From Achromobacter spanius (GTDB taxonomy: Bacteria > Pseudomonadota > Gammaproteobacteria > Burkholderiales > Burkholderiaceae_B), in the NCBI RefSeq assembly GCF_002812705.1, contig NZ_CP025030.1:1178001-1242000 (forward strand): a DNA stretch of 64,000 nt, in the 5' to 3' direction. Shown here piece by piece: positions 17,875 through 25,979 of the stretch. The notes under the pieces were generated by a model. That model did not search any database and was not told where the DNA came from. It saw only the letters and a list, made by a program, of their open reading frames with translations. The translations under genes and the position numbers were made by a program. Numbering within the stretch: the first letter of the stretch is position 1; every line of letters starts with the position of its first letter.

Positions 17875-19482
17875 ATGAATATCCCTCAAGAAGTTGCGCG
17901 GCGCCGAACGTTCGCGATCATTTCCCACCCCGACGCGGGCAAGACCACGCTAACCGAAAAGCTGTTGCTGTTCGCAGGCGCGATCCAGATCGCCGGTAGC
18001 GTGAAGGCGCGCAAAGCCTCGCGCCATGCCTCGTCCGACTGGATGGAAATCGAAAAGCAACGCGGCATTTCCGTGGCCTCGTCGGTCATGCAGATGGAAT
18101 ACCGCGACTGCGTCATCAACCTGCTCGACACCCCGGGCCACCAGGACTTCTCTGAAGATACCTACCGGGTGCTGACGGCGGTGGATGCCGCGCTGATGGT
18201 GATCGACGCCGCCAACGGCGTGGAACCGCAGACGATCCGCCTGCTGCAGGTTTGCCGCGCGCGCAACACGCCCATCATCACGTTCATCAACAAGATGGAC
18301 CGCGAAGTGCGCGAGCCGCTGGAACTGCTGTCGGAAATCGAAGGCCACCTGGGCATGGACGCCGTGCCGTTCTCGTGGCCGGTCGGCATGGGCAAGGCAT
18401 TTGGCGGCGTGTTCGACATCCGCCGCGACCGCATGCGCGTGTTCCGCCCCGGGCAGGAACGCCGCTCGGACAATGACGACGTCATCGAAGGGCTGACCAA
18501 CCCCGAAATCGCCCGCCGCTACGGCTCGGCGTTCGACCAGGCCAGCGGCGAGATCGAACTCATCAACGAAGCCGCGCCCCCGTTCGATCGCGACCAGTTC
18601 CTGGCCGGCAAGCAGACCCCGGTGTTCTTCGGGTCCGCCATCAACAACTTCGGCGTCCAGGAAGTGCTGGACGCGCTGGTCGACCACGCGCCGCCCCCCG
18701 GCCCTCGCATGGCGCTGCAACGCGAAGTGCTGCCCGAAGAACCCAAGTTCACCGGCGTGGTGTTCAAGGTGCAAGCCAACATGGACCCGGCCCACCGCGA
18801 CCGCGTTGCATTCGTGCGCGTCAGCTCCGGCCGCTTTGAACGCGGCATGCGCTTGAAGGTGGCCCGCACCAACAAGGAAATGCGCCCCAACAACGTGGTG
18901 TCGTTCCTGTCGCAACGGCGCGAGTTGCTGGACGAGGCCTATGCCGGCGACGTGATCGGCATTCCGAACCACGGCGTGCTGCAACTGGGCGACGTGCTGA
19001 CCGAAGGCGAAACGCTGCAGTTCACCGGCCTGCCGTTCTTCGCGCCTGAGCTGTTCCAGGCGGTCGAAGTGAAGGATCCGCTGCGCACCAAGCAACTGCG
19101 CACCGGCCTGACCCAACTGGGTGAAGAGGGCGCCATTCAGGTGTTCCGCCCCGAGGCCGCTGGCGGCTCGTTGCTGCTGGGCGCCATCGGCCAATTGCAG
19201 TTTGAAGTGGTCGCTCACCGCCTGAAAACCGAGTACGGCGCGGACGCCCGGATGCTGCCTTCGCGCTACACAATGGCACGTTGGATTACGTCTGAAAACC
19301 CGAAGGCGCTGCGCAAGTTCATGGATGCCAATGCCGCCCATATCGCCTATGATGTTGTCGATGCGGCGGCGTTTTTGATCAGTTCCCATGCGCAGTTGCG
19401 CGTAGCCGAGGATCTGTATCCCGAGGTTAAATTCCATGCCATGCGCGAGCATGGAGGCAAAGTTTTCGGGGACAAGGCGTAG
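17875..19482 (+). CDS. prfC: Peptide chain release factor 3
   Basis: 535 residues, the usual RF3 length. G1 SHPDAGKTTLTEKLL, switch I RGISVASSVMQMEY, G3 DTPGHQDFSEDTYR, and G4 INKMDRE are intact. The C-terminal domains end YPEVKFHAMREHGGKVFGD, typical of RF3. This translational GTPase recycles RF1/RF2 from the ribosome after peptide release. I chose the ATG at 17875 (MNIPQEVARRRTFAIISHPD), the conserved start; the longer frame to 17773 overlaps the 3' spacer of the LysE gene. Confidence 0.97.
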   Translation: MNIPQEVARRRTFAIISHPDAGKTTLTEKLLLFAGAIQIAGSVKARKASRHASSDWMEIEKQRGISVASSVMQMEYRDCVINLLDTPGHQDFSEDTYRVLTAVDAALMVIDAANGVEPQTIRLLQVCRARNTPIITFINKMDREVREPLELLSEIEGHLGMDAVPFSWPVGMGKAFGGVFDIRRDRMRVFRPGQERRSDNDDVIEGLTNPEIARRYGSAFDQASGEIELINEAAPPFDRDQFLAGKQTPVFFGSAINNFGVQEVLDALVDHAPPPGPRMALQREVLPEEPKFTGVVFKVQANMDPAHRDRVAFVRVSSGRFERGMRLKVARTNKEMRPNNVVSFLSQRRELLDEAYAGDVIGIPNHGVLQLGDVLTEGETLQFTGLPFFAPELFQAVEVKDPLRTKQLRTGLTQLGEEGAIQVFRPEAAGGSLLLGAIGQLQFEVVAHRLKTEYGADARMLPSRYTMARWITSENPKALRKFMDANAAHIAYDVVDAAAFLISSHAQLRVAEDLYPEVKFHAMREHGGKVFGDKA

Positions 19483-19518
19483 GCCCGTTCGGGCTCCGCA
19501 CGGCAGATGAGGGTAGCA

Positions 19519-20193
19519 ATGTCTTGGCGCTTATTATTCGCAACGCTCCTGATCGCGCTTGGCGCGTCGGCCTGGGGCGGTATTCAATTGGGTGACTGGC
19601 TGGTAGCACACGCGCCGCCCGCGGCACCGGCTCCTGGACAGGACGCGGCGGCTTCGCAGCAGCCTGTTCTGGACGCCAACGGACGCCCTTACGTGGCGCA
19701 ACCCCCGCAGCCCCGCATCGACGGCACGCTGGGCGTGCCGGACAAGCCCGCTGACCGGGAATGGCAGGTCAATACGGTGTCGCTGTTCGACACCGTCAGC
19801 GATCCCGCCGTGAAGCTCTCGCGCGAACGCATCACGCCTGAGCAGGCCCGCGAAATCGCGGCGGCCTCGGAAGTGCCGCTGCCGTCCGGCTCGTCGGACG
19901 TCACCACGATGGATCTGCAGGTGCCTGGCACCTCCACCGCCATCAACGGCGGCCAAATGCAGGCCGGTGGCTACGGCACGTCGCAAATGGTCCAGGCGCC
20001 GCCCCCTCCGCCCAACACGTCGCCCGCGCCCGGAGTTCCCGGCTGGCAGGACGCGCTCAAGCGCGAGTTGGCGCAGTGCGCCACGCAAGGCTTCTTCGAG
20101 CGTCCTTCGTGCTCCTGGAACGCGCGCAACAAGTACTGTGCGCCGAACCGCGCCTGGGGCACGATGGCCGAATGCCCGGCCCGTCCGCAGTAA
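19519..20193 (+). CDS. Proline-rich membrane-anchored or exported protein of unknown function
   Basis: About 224 residues. An N-terminal hydrophobic segment (LLFATLLIALGASAWGG) is followed by a Pro/Ala/Gln-rich region, then a compact C-terminal part with four cysteines (C-x10-C-x8-C-x11-C spacing approximately, in the last ~45 residues). ATG 19519 has GAGGG five nt upstream at 19509-19513 and is preferred over ATG 19507. I do not recognise the family. The cysteines after an exported N-terminus suggest disulfides in the periplasm, which is inference. A strong hairpin follows the gene. Confidence 0.7.
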   Translation: MSWRLLFATLLIALGASAWGGIQLGDWLVAHAPPAAPAPGQDAAASQQPVLDANGRPYVAQPPQPRIDGTLGVPDKPADREWQVNTVSLFDTVSDPAVKLSRERITPEQAREIAAASEVPLPSGSSDVTTMDLQVPGTSTAINGGQMQAGGYGTSQMVQAPPPPPNTSPAPGVPGWQDALKRELAQCATQGFFERPSCSWNARNKYCAPNRAWGTMAECPARPQ

Positions 20194-20219
20194 CTCCGTA
20201 TTTTTTACGCAGCACATGA

Positions 20220-20245
20220 AAATGGCGCCCCGAGGGGCGCCATTT
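20220..20245. terminator. Bidirectional hairpin between the proline-rich gene and bfr
   Basis: An 11-12-bp perfect stem (20220-20231 with 20234-20245), with A-rich left and T-rich right flanks inside the stem ends. It lies between two convergent genes and can serve both. Confidence 0.8.
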
Positions 20246-20267
20246 CATTGCCTGGCTGTCGGACCGA

Positions 20268-20744
20268 TTACTCGGGCACGGACATCTGGCTTTGCAGGTA
20301 GTTCTGGATACCGACCTTGTCGATCAGTTCAATCTGGGTTTCCAGATAATCGATGTGCTCTTCGGTGTCGTCCAGGATGTCCTGGAACAGATCGCGCGAG
20401 ACGTAGTCACGCACCGATTCGCAATAGGCAATGGCTTCCACGACGGTGGTGTGCGCCGCTTGCTCCAGCTTCAGGTCACAAGCCAGCAGCTCGGGCACGT
20501 CTTCACCAATCAGCAGCTTGTGCAGGTCTTGCAGGTTGGGCAGGCCATCCAGCATGAAGATGCGCGCGATCAGGCGATCCGCGTGCTTCATCTCACCAAT
20601 GGATTCTTCGTACTCGTGCTTGCCCAGCTTGTCGAAGCCCCAGTGGTTCAGCATGCGGGCATGCAGGAAATATTGGTTGATGGCCGTCAGTTCGTTGGTC
20701 AGTTGCTTGTTCAAGAACTGGATGACGGTTTTGTCGCCTTTCAT
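20268..20744 (-). CDS. bfr: Bacterioferritin
   Basis: 158 residues, standard Bfr length, beginning [20 protein letters not shown]. The ferroxidase ligands are visible: E18, E51 and H54 in EMKHADR, and the [11 protein letters not shown] segment near 125-133. M52, the haem-axial methionine of Bfr, is present. It stores iron as a 24-mer haem-containing shell. The start is the ATG at 20744 with AAGGAG seven nt upstream; the open frame to 20909 is non-coding in appearance. The partner ferredoxin gene bfd lies 503 bp upstream on the same strand. Confidence 0.96.
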   Translation of the reverse strand: MKGDKTVIQFLNKQLTNELTAINQYFLHARMLNHWGFDKLGKHEYEESIGEMKHADRLIARIFMLDGLPNLQDLHKLLIGEDVPELLACDLKLEQAAHTTVVEAIAYCESVRDYVSRDLFQDILDDTEEHIDYLETQIELIDKVGIQNYLQSQMSVPE

Positions 20745-21247
20745 AATGGACTCCTTGCAGTCAGGCGCGACGCGCGAGTGCATCGCGACAAAGGAGCGCA
20801 CGATGCCGCGCGTACGCAACCCCGGCAGACTACCACCTGGCGCGGGGCCGCGCCTAGCCTTGCTCTGCATTTGGTAAACCGCTTTAGAACCGCTACAAGA
20901 AAGCGACAAGCCAATGAGAATGAGTATGCGTACTTGATGCCTTGCTCATGCAAGGCAAGCGCTATGCGGCCTTGCGCGCACCCATCCACGGCAAACGCTC
21001 GGCATATTGCGCGCGAGGGGTCTGGAAATCAGAGGAAGACGGGGTGTTTTCGGTGAGAAACGCGCTGATGCCGTCGGGTTGCGGTTTTGCAACCCGGAGC
21101 GGGCAAAAGGGGACCGACGGAAAAACGGCGAGAGAAGCGGCAGGAAAACGAGCCGGCACGGCAGCGAGAGCAGCAGTAGAAAAACCGGCAGGAAAAACAG
21201 CGCGGCCCGCTGGGAAACCTCAGCGAGCCGGAATGGAACGGCAATGC
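20745..21247. other. 503-bp gap between bfd and bfr
   Basis: No supported gene. It holds a Fur-box-like stretch at 20912-20930 and a perfect 8-bp hairpin with a TTTT-containing loop (21075-21082 with 21089-21096). A purine-rich stretch at about 21105-21235 in one plus frame reads as an Ala/Lys/Arg-rich peptide. The latter has no start with a ribosome binding site and runs across bfd on the other strand, so I do not call it. Confidence 0.5.
20912..20930 (-). promoter_or_regulatory. Candidate Fur box upstream of bfr
   Basis: CAATGAGAATGAGTATGCG resembles the repeated NATAAT/NAT(A/T)AT hexamer pattern of Fur sites in degenerate form. It lies about 170 bp upstream of the bfr start. Based on pattern and context only. 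Confidence 0.35.
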
Positions 21248-21529
21248 TCAGCCCGCGGCGACCAGCGGAATGGGGAAGCTGCTGTTGTTGGCAGCCGCGC
21301 CCGACTCGACCAGAGTGGCAGGAGCATTAACCGGAACGGCGATGGAGCGAACGTCGCACACGCTGGAGCAGCGGCCGCCCGGCAGGTATTCGGCGGCGGT
21401 TGCCGCGCAGCAGCCGCAGCACGTGGCTACGCCCAGCTCGAATTGCAGGTCGGACAGCGTCGTCGCGCCACCGTCCACGCTGGCGCGGACTTGGCGTTCG
21501 GTGATGGCATTACATACGCAAATGTACAT
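21248..21529 (-). CDS. bfd: Bacterioferritin-associated ferredoxin
   Basis: 93 residues beginning MYICVCNAITERQVR. The [2Fe-2S] ligands are C4, C6 and the C37-x2-C40 or C38-x2-C41 pair within ATCCGCC. Bfd binds Bfr and passes electrons to release stored iron. The protein is longer than the usual ~64 residues: after the core it has two further cysteines (C54, C58) and a low-complexity tail. No Shine-Dalgarno precedes the ATG, and a near-consensus promoter ends seven nt from it, so the mRNA may be leaderless. Confidence 0.93.
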   Translation of the reverse strand: MYICVCNAITERQVRASVDGGATTLSDLQFELGVATCCGCCAATAAEYLPGGRCSSVCDVRSIAVPVNAPATLVESGAAANNSSFPIPLVAAG

Positions 21530-21536
21530 GCGAATG

Positions 21537-21565
21537 ATTATCGAAAATTATTCGACGAATGACAA
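21537..21565 (-). promoter_or_regulatory. bfd promoter with overlapping Fur-like site
   Basis: On the minus strand TTGTCA (21560-21565), a 17-bp spacer, and GATAAT (21537-21542). Only 7 nt separate the -10 from the bfd ATG. The segment 21532-21551 (GATAATCATTC on the minus strand) matches half of the Fur consensus and covers the -10, so iron-dependent repression is expected. Confidence 0.6.
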
Positions 21566-21650
21566 GCCCCGTCCACAAAAAAAGTTGTAGCGGAATTGTC
21601 ACGCAAGCCCTTGAAACAAAGGACGAATCCGCGCGGAATCGTCCCCTATT

Positions 21651-23078
21651 TCAACGTGCGCCGGCCTGCGCCTTGCGCAGCGTGGCGGGGGCAATCCGCA
21701 GTGCTTCGCGGTACTTTGCCACCGTCCGACGGGCGATGACTATCCCCTGATCGGCCAGTTTCTGCATGATCTGGCTATCGGACAAGGGCTTGGCGCGGTT
21801 CTCTTCAGCCACCATTTGGCGGATGAATGTCTGCACCGCAGTGGCGGAAGTTGCATCACCGCCGTCCGTGGACACGCCCGTGCCGAAGAAGCGCTTGAGC
21901 TCCAAGGTACCGAACGGAGTGAGCATGTACTTCTGTGTTGTGGCCCGTGAAATGGTCGATTCGTGCAATCCAAGTTCGCCGGCGATATCCTTCAGGATCA
22001 GCGGACGCATGGCGGATGGCCCCTGGCTGAAGAACGCGGTCTGGCGCTCCACGATCGCCTGGGCGACTCGCAGGATCGTGTCAAAGCGCTGCTCCACGTT
22101 GCGGATCATCCATCTGGCTTGCTGCAATTGGGTCTGCAGGCCCGCGTGCGCGGATTCCTTCTGATTGCCCAACATCTGCGCATACAGGCCGTTGATCTGC
22201 AAACGGGGCACCGCAGCGCTATTGAGGGTGACTTGCCAGCCGCGCCGGGTCTTGCGCACGATGACGTCCGGCACGGCGTAATCGGCTGCCGGCACCGTCC
22301 AGGCCCGCCCGGGGCGGGGTTCTAGCCGCAGAATCAGGGAATGGGCGGCGCGAAAGGTGGCTTCGTCACAGCCCACGGCGGCGCACAGACGCGCGGCGTT
22401 GCCCGTGGCCAGCACGGGCAGATGCTGCGCGCAAATCGCGCGAGCGCACGCCAGGACCGCCGGGTCAGCCGCTTCCGGCAGGCTGGCCAGGTCAGGGTGG
22501 CGCAACTGCAACACCAGGCAGTCGGCCATGTCGCGCGCGCCGATGCCAGGGGGGTCGAACGACTGCAACAAGGACAGCGCGGCGCGCAATTCGTCCAGGT
22601 CCGGCTCCATGTCGGCGGGCAGCCAGGTCAGGATTTCCTCAAGCGGCGACCCCAGATACCCGTTTTCGTCCAGCTCGTCGATCAGCAGCGCGGCCAACGC
22701 CGCGTCACGCGGGGCGGCCCGCGTCAACATCAGTTGGCCCAGCAGGTGCTCACGCAGGGTGTCGGGGCGCGCCGCCTCGGGCAGGCCGGAGTCATCATCC
22801 GAATACACCCCGCCCGAGCCGGGCATTTCGTCCACGGGCGTCTCGCGCTCTACGGCGGGCTCATCGTCCTGCACGGAGGATTCGCGCTCGGATTCGGCTT
22901 GCGCCTCGGCGGCGGGGGTGTCGTCTTCCCGCTCCAACAGGGGATTGTCCGCGAGCACTTGCGAGATCTCGGCCTCAAGGTCGAGCGTGGACAACTGCAA
23001 CAATCGTATCGATTGCTGCAGCTGAGGGGTCAGCGTCAAATGCTGGCCAGGTCGCAGTTCTAAAATTGGACGGGTCAT
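21651..23078 (-). CDS. rpoN: RNA polymerase sigma-54 factor
   Basis: 475 residues. The glutamine/leucine-rich activator-interacting region I is LRPGQHLTLTPQLQQSIRLL. The acidic region II spans about residues 50-120. The core-binding and DNA-binding regions follow, and the RpoN box is ARRTVAKYRE near the C-terminus. Directs transcription from -24/-12 promoters with an AAA activator; one such activator lies in this window at 61320. The ATG at 23078 gives the canonical MTRPILELR start; an ATG at 23096 is also open and overlaps the start codon of the divergent gene. Neighbours are not the common lptB/hpf/ptsN genes. Confidence 0.95.
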   Translation of the reverse strand: MTRPILELRPGQHLTLTPQLQQSIRLLQLSTLDLEAEISQVLADNPLLEREDDTPAAEAQAESERESSVQDDEPAVERETPVDEMPGSGGVYSDDDSGLPEAARPDTLREHLLGQLMLTRAAPRDAALAALLIDELDENGYLGSPLEEILTWLPADMEPDLDELRAALSLLQSFDPPGIGARDMADCLVLQLRHPDLASLPEAADPAVLACARAICAQHLPVLATGNAARLCAAVGCDEATFRAAHSLILRLEPRPGRAWTVPAADYAVPDVIVRKTRRGWQVTLNSAAVPRLQINGLYAQMLGNQKESAHAGLQTQLQQARWMIRNVEQRFDTILRVAQAIVERQTAFFSQGPSAMRPLILKDIAGELGLHESTISRATTQKYMLTPFGTLELKRFFGTGVSTDGGDATSATAVQTFIRQMVAEENRAKPLSDSQIMQKLADQGIVIARRTVAKYREALRIAPATLRKAQAGAR

Positions 23079-23094
23079 AGGTACAATATTTTGC

Positions 23095-23727
23095 ATGATG
23101 AATCTGACTTCGCCCGCAAGCGTTCGCCAGGACAGCCGACTTATCGGCCAGACCCTGCTCAAACTGGCGCTACCCCGAATCGTTGTGCGCGCGATAGTCA
23201 TCGCCGTCGCCATCGTCCTTTGGTATCTGATCGCCTCGTGGATACTGGATTTCGGCAAGCGCATGAACTACGACTTCCTGCATACCCTGGGCCAACCCAC
23301 CCAGGACATGGCGCAGAAGGTCAACCCTTACATCTGGTGGGTCGTCGCCGGTATCTGGACCCTGATCGTCTTCTTCTCCGTGCGGGCCTGGTTTTCGGCC
23401 AGCCTCGCATCGGGCGCCGCGACACCGGTAGGCACCGACGTTCTGGCGGACCTGGCCCCCAATCTGACTGAAGAATCGCTGGGCGTGCTGCGCTGGACCT
23501 GGGGCGACCGCCAGGAACCCTTCACTGTAGGCGACTTGCGCCGCGCATTGTCTGAAATTCGCCACAATCGCATCGGCAAGATCGCCATGGTGGCGGAACA
23601 GGCGCAAATTCTGGACGGATCGGCCAGCCTGCCAGCACGGGATCCGCGTGACGACGGCCGTCGCGAACCGCGCGGTGAGGCCCGCACCGAACGCTACGTC
23701 GAACCGCGTATCGGCCCGGCGCGCTGA
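23095..23727 (+). CDS. Two-pass membrane protein of unknown function
   Basis: 210 residues with two hydrophobic segments (about 30-50, VVRAIVIAVAIVLWYLIAS, and 80-100, WWVVAGIWTLIVFFSVRAW). A cytoplasmic tail follows, with a helix-turn-like segment FTVGDLRRALSEIRHNRIGK and a charged Arg/Asp/Glu-rich end. I do not recognise the family. It is divergent from rpoN with only 16 bp between the two start codons. No ribosome binding site is visible. TACAAT at 23082-23087 ends seven nt before the ATG, so a leaderless transcript is possible. Confidence 0.75.
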   Translation: MMNLTSPASVRQDSRLIGQTLLKLALPRIVVRAIVIAVAIVLWYLIASWILDFGKRMNYDFLHTLGQPTQDMAQKVNPYIWWVVAGIWTLIVFFSVRAWFSASLASGAATPVGTDVLADLAPNLTEESLGVLRWTWGDRQEPFTVGDLRRALSEIRHNRIGKIAMVAEQAQILDGSASLPARDPRDDGRREPRGEARTERYVEPRIGPAR

Positions 23728-23786
23728 GCCCCAACCTGGCAGTTTCTGTTTGCGCTTGTCGAAAAAGTATGTTTGACTAGCACCCT

Positions 23787-23915
23787 ATGGCCGCTTACCG
23801 CACCCTCCCCGCGATTGCCACCGGACGCTTCGCCGCTCCGGTCGCCGGCCTGCGCGCTCGCTCTTCCTTCGCCGCCGCGCTATCGCTATACCTACCGATC
23901 GGTTGCCGGGCCTAG
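23787..23915 (+). CDS. Possible leucine leader peptide upstream of leuA
   Basis: A 42-codon open frame starting MAAYRTLPAIATG and ending LSLYLPIGCRA. Three of the five codons 32-36 are leucine, all encoded by CTA (23880, 23886, 23892), a rare codon in this GC-rich genome. The stop is 171 nt before leuA. Downstream short hairpins are possible (TGCCG/CGGCA around 23981-23998 and GACCG/CGGTC around 24012-24027), but no textbook terminator with a U-run is visible. No ribosome binding site is clear. Attenuation control of leuA is a hypothesis. Confidence 0.35.
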   Translation: MAAYRTLPAIATGRFAAPVAGLRARSSFAAALSLYLPIGCRA

Positions 23916-24086
23916 TGTCCCCGTGGTAGCTCGGCAGCCACGTTTGCCACACGCGATTTCCCCCATTTATTTGTGAATCCTGCCGGTTAATCACGGCACC
24001 CCCTGGCGCAAGACCGTCATCCGGTCACAGGCGCCGACGAGACTCAGTGCTCACGGGATTCAAAAGATACCGATCGAGGTGTAGTA

Positions 24087-25805
24087 ATGATGCTTGCCAA
24101 CCCCGCCACCAAATACGTCCCCTTCGCGCCCTTTGCCCGCGACTTCTCCGAGCGCACCTGGCCCAGCCGCCGCATCACCAAGGCGCCGATCTGGATGAGC
24201 ACCGACTTGCGCGACGGCAACCAGGCATTGATCGAACCGATGAGCGTCGAGCGCAAGCTCCGCTTCTTCGAACAACTGGTGAAGATCGGCTTCAAGGAAA
24301 TTGAGGTGGGTTTCCCGTCCGCTTCGCAGACCGACTTCGATTTCGTGCGCAAGCTCATCGACGAAAAGCGCATCCCCGATGACGTCACCATCATCGTATT
24401 GACGCAGTCGCGTGAAGACCTGATCAGCCGCACCGTGGAAGCCGCCGCCGGCGCCAAGCAAGCCATCGTTCACATGTACAACGCCTGCGCGCCGGCCTTC
24501 CGCAAGGTCGTGTTCAACATGTCCAAGGACGAGATCAAGGGCATCGCCACCACCGGCACGCGCCTGATCAAGCAATACACCTCGCAGCGCCCCGAAACCA
24601 AATGGAGCTACGAGTATTCGCCCGAAGTGTTCAGCACCACCGAACCCGAATTCGCGTTGGAAGTCTCGAATGCCGTGGCCGATGTCTGGCAGCCCACGCC
24701 TGACCACAAGATGGTGTTGAACCTGCCCGCCACCATCGAGGCTACCAGCCCCAACCTGTACGCCGACCAGATCGAATGGATGCACAAGAACCTGGCGCGC
24801 CGCGACAGCATCGTGCTTAGCGTGCACCCGCACAACGACCGCGGCACCGCAGTTGCCGCCGCTGAATTTGCCGTGATGGCCGGCGCCGACCGTATCGAAG
24901 GCTGCCTGTTTGGCAGCGGCGAACGCACCGGTAACGTCGACCTCGTCACGCTTGCCTTGAACCTGTACACGCAAGGCGTGCATCCGGGCCTGGACTTCTC
25001 CGACATCGACGAAGTGCGCCGCTGCGCCGAATACTGCAACCAATTGCCCGTACACCCGCGCCACCCGTACGCGGGTGACCTGGTCTTCACGGCGTTCTCG
25101 GGTTCGCACCAGGACGCCATCAAGAAGGGCTTTGCGCTGCAACAGGCCGACGCCGTCTGGGAAGTGCCGTACTTGCCGATCGACCCCGCCGACCTTGGCC
25201 GCAGCTACGACGCCGTGATCCGCGTGAACAGCCAGTCCGGCAAGGGTGGCGTGTCGTACCTGCTCGAGCAGGAACACGGCCTGGTCTTGCCGCGCCGCCT
25301 GCAAATTGAATTCAGCCGCGCCATCCAGCGCGTCACGGATGAGACCGGCAGCGAAGTCACCGCCGACGATGTGCACACCATCTTCAACCGCGAATACCTT
25401 GAGCAAAAGACGCCGTGGAAGCTGATCCGCCACCGCATCGACGGCAATCCGTCGGCCGGCGAAGGCCAGCACTTCAGCATCGAAGCCGAACTTGAATACA
25501 ACGGCGAACGCCGCATCGTGACGGGCAAGGGTGATGGCGCCATCTCGGCCTTCGTCGCCGCGCTGGACGTGCCCGTGCGCATCATGGACTACCACGAGCA
25601 TGCCATCGGCACCGGCACTGACACGCGCGCCGCTTCCTACGTGGAATTGCGCGTCGGCGAATCCAGCACGGGCTTTGGCGTGGGCATCGACCGCGACATC
25701 GTGACCGCCTCGTTCCAGGCCGTGCTGAGCGCCGTCAACCGCCACATCAACGCGGGCGCCGTGGCGTCCGCCGAGCAGGAAGCCGCCGAAGCCGAATCCG
25801 CGTGA
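24087..25805 (+). CDS. leuA: 2-isopropylmalate synthase
   Basis: 572 residues, the long form. The DRE-TIM active-site motif is [11 protein letters not shown] near residue 38. The metal-binding histidine segment is VHPHNDRGT, with FGSGERTGN after it. The C-terminal ~130 residues form the regulatory domain that binds leucine. Catalyses the first committed step of leucine synthesis, condensing acetyl-CoA with 2-ketoisovalerate. GAGGTG precedes the double ATG at 24087/24090. Monocistronic in this window, bounded by a terminator at 25923. Confidence 0.97.
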   Translation: MMLANPATKYVPFAPFARDFSERTWPSRRITKAPIWMSTDLRDGNQALIEPMSVERKLRFFEQLVKIGFKEIEVGFPSASQTDFDFVRKLIDEKRIPDDVTIIVLTQSREDLISRTVEAAAGAKQAIVHMYNACAPAFRKVVFNMSKDEIKGIATTGTRLIKQYTSQRPETKWSYEYSPEVFSTTEPEFALEVSNAVADVWQPTPDHKMVLNLPATIEATSPNLYADQIEWMHKNLARRDSIVLSVHPHNDRGTAVAAAEFAVMAGADRIEGCLFGSGERTGNVDLVTLALNLYTQGVHPGLDFSDIDEVRRCAEYCNQLPVHPRHPYAGDLVFTAFSGSHQDAIKKGFALQQADAVWEVPYLPIDPADLGRSYDAVIRVNSQSGKGGVSYLLEQEHGLVLPRRLQIEFSRAIQRVTDETGSEVTADDVHTIFNREYLEQKTPWKLIRHRIDGNPSAGEGQHFSIEAELEYNGERRIVTGKGDGAISAFVAALDVPVRIMDYHEHAIGTGTDTRAASYVELRVGESSTGFGVGIDRDIVTASFQAVLSAVNRHINAGAVASAEQEAAEAESA

Positions 25806-25922
25806 TCCGCGTGATCCGCTTGCTACGTCTGCGCAACCTGAACTGAACGCCCACAGCCAGCCCGAAACATGGGCTGGCCACCACCCAAAGACACACCTCT
25901 CTTTGGCGCACCCGGCAAAACA

Positions 25923-25947
25923 AAAGCCCGCCTTATCGGCGGGCTTT
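25923..25947. terminator. Bidirectional terminator between leuA and amidase
   Basis: A perfect 10-bp stem AAAGCCCGCC (25923-25932) with GGCGGGCTTT (25938-25947) and a 5-nt loop. A- and T-rich flanks lie on both sides and the flanking genes converge. Confidence 0.9.
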
Positions 25948-25979
25948 CTGCTTTCTGCACGACGCTATCCGAATAGCGT

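Noticed and set aside
20942..21562. 206-codon plus-strand frame covering the bfd region
   Set aside because: Runs antisense through bfd, whose cysteine cluster is clear, and has no ribosome binding site.
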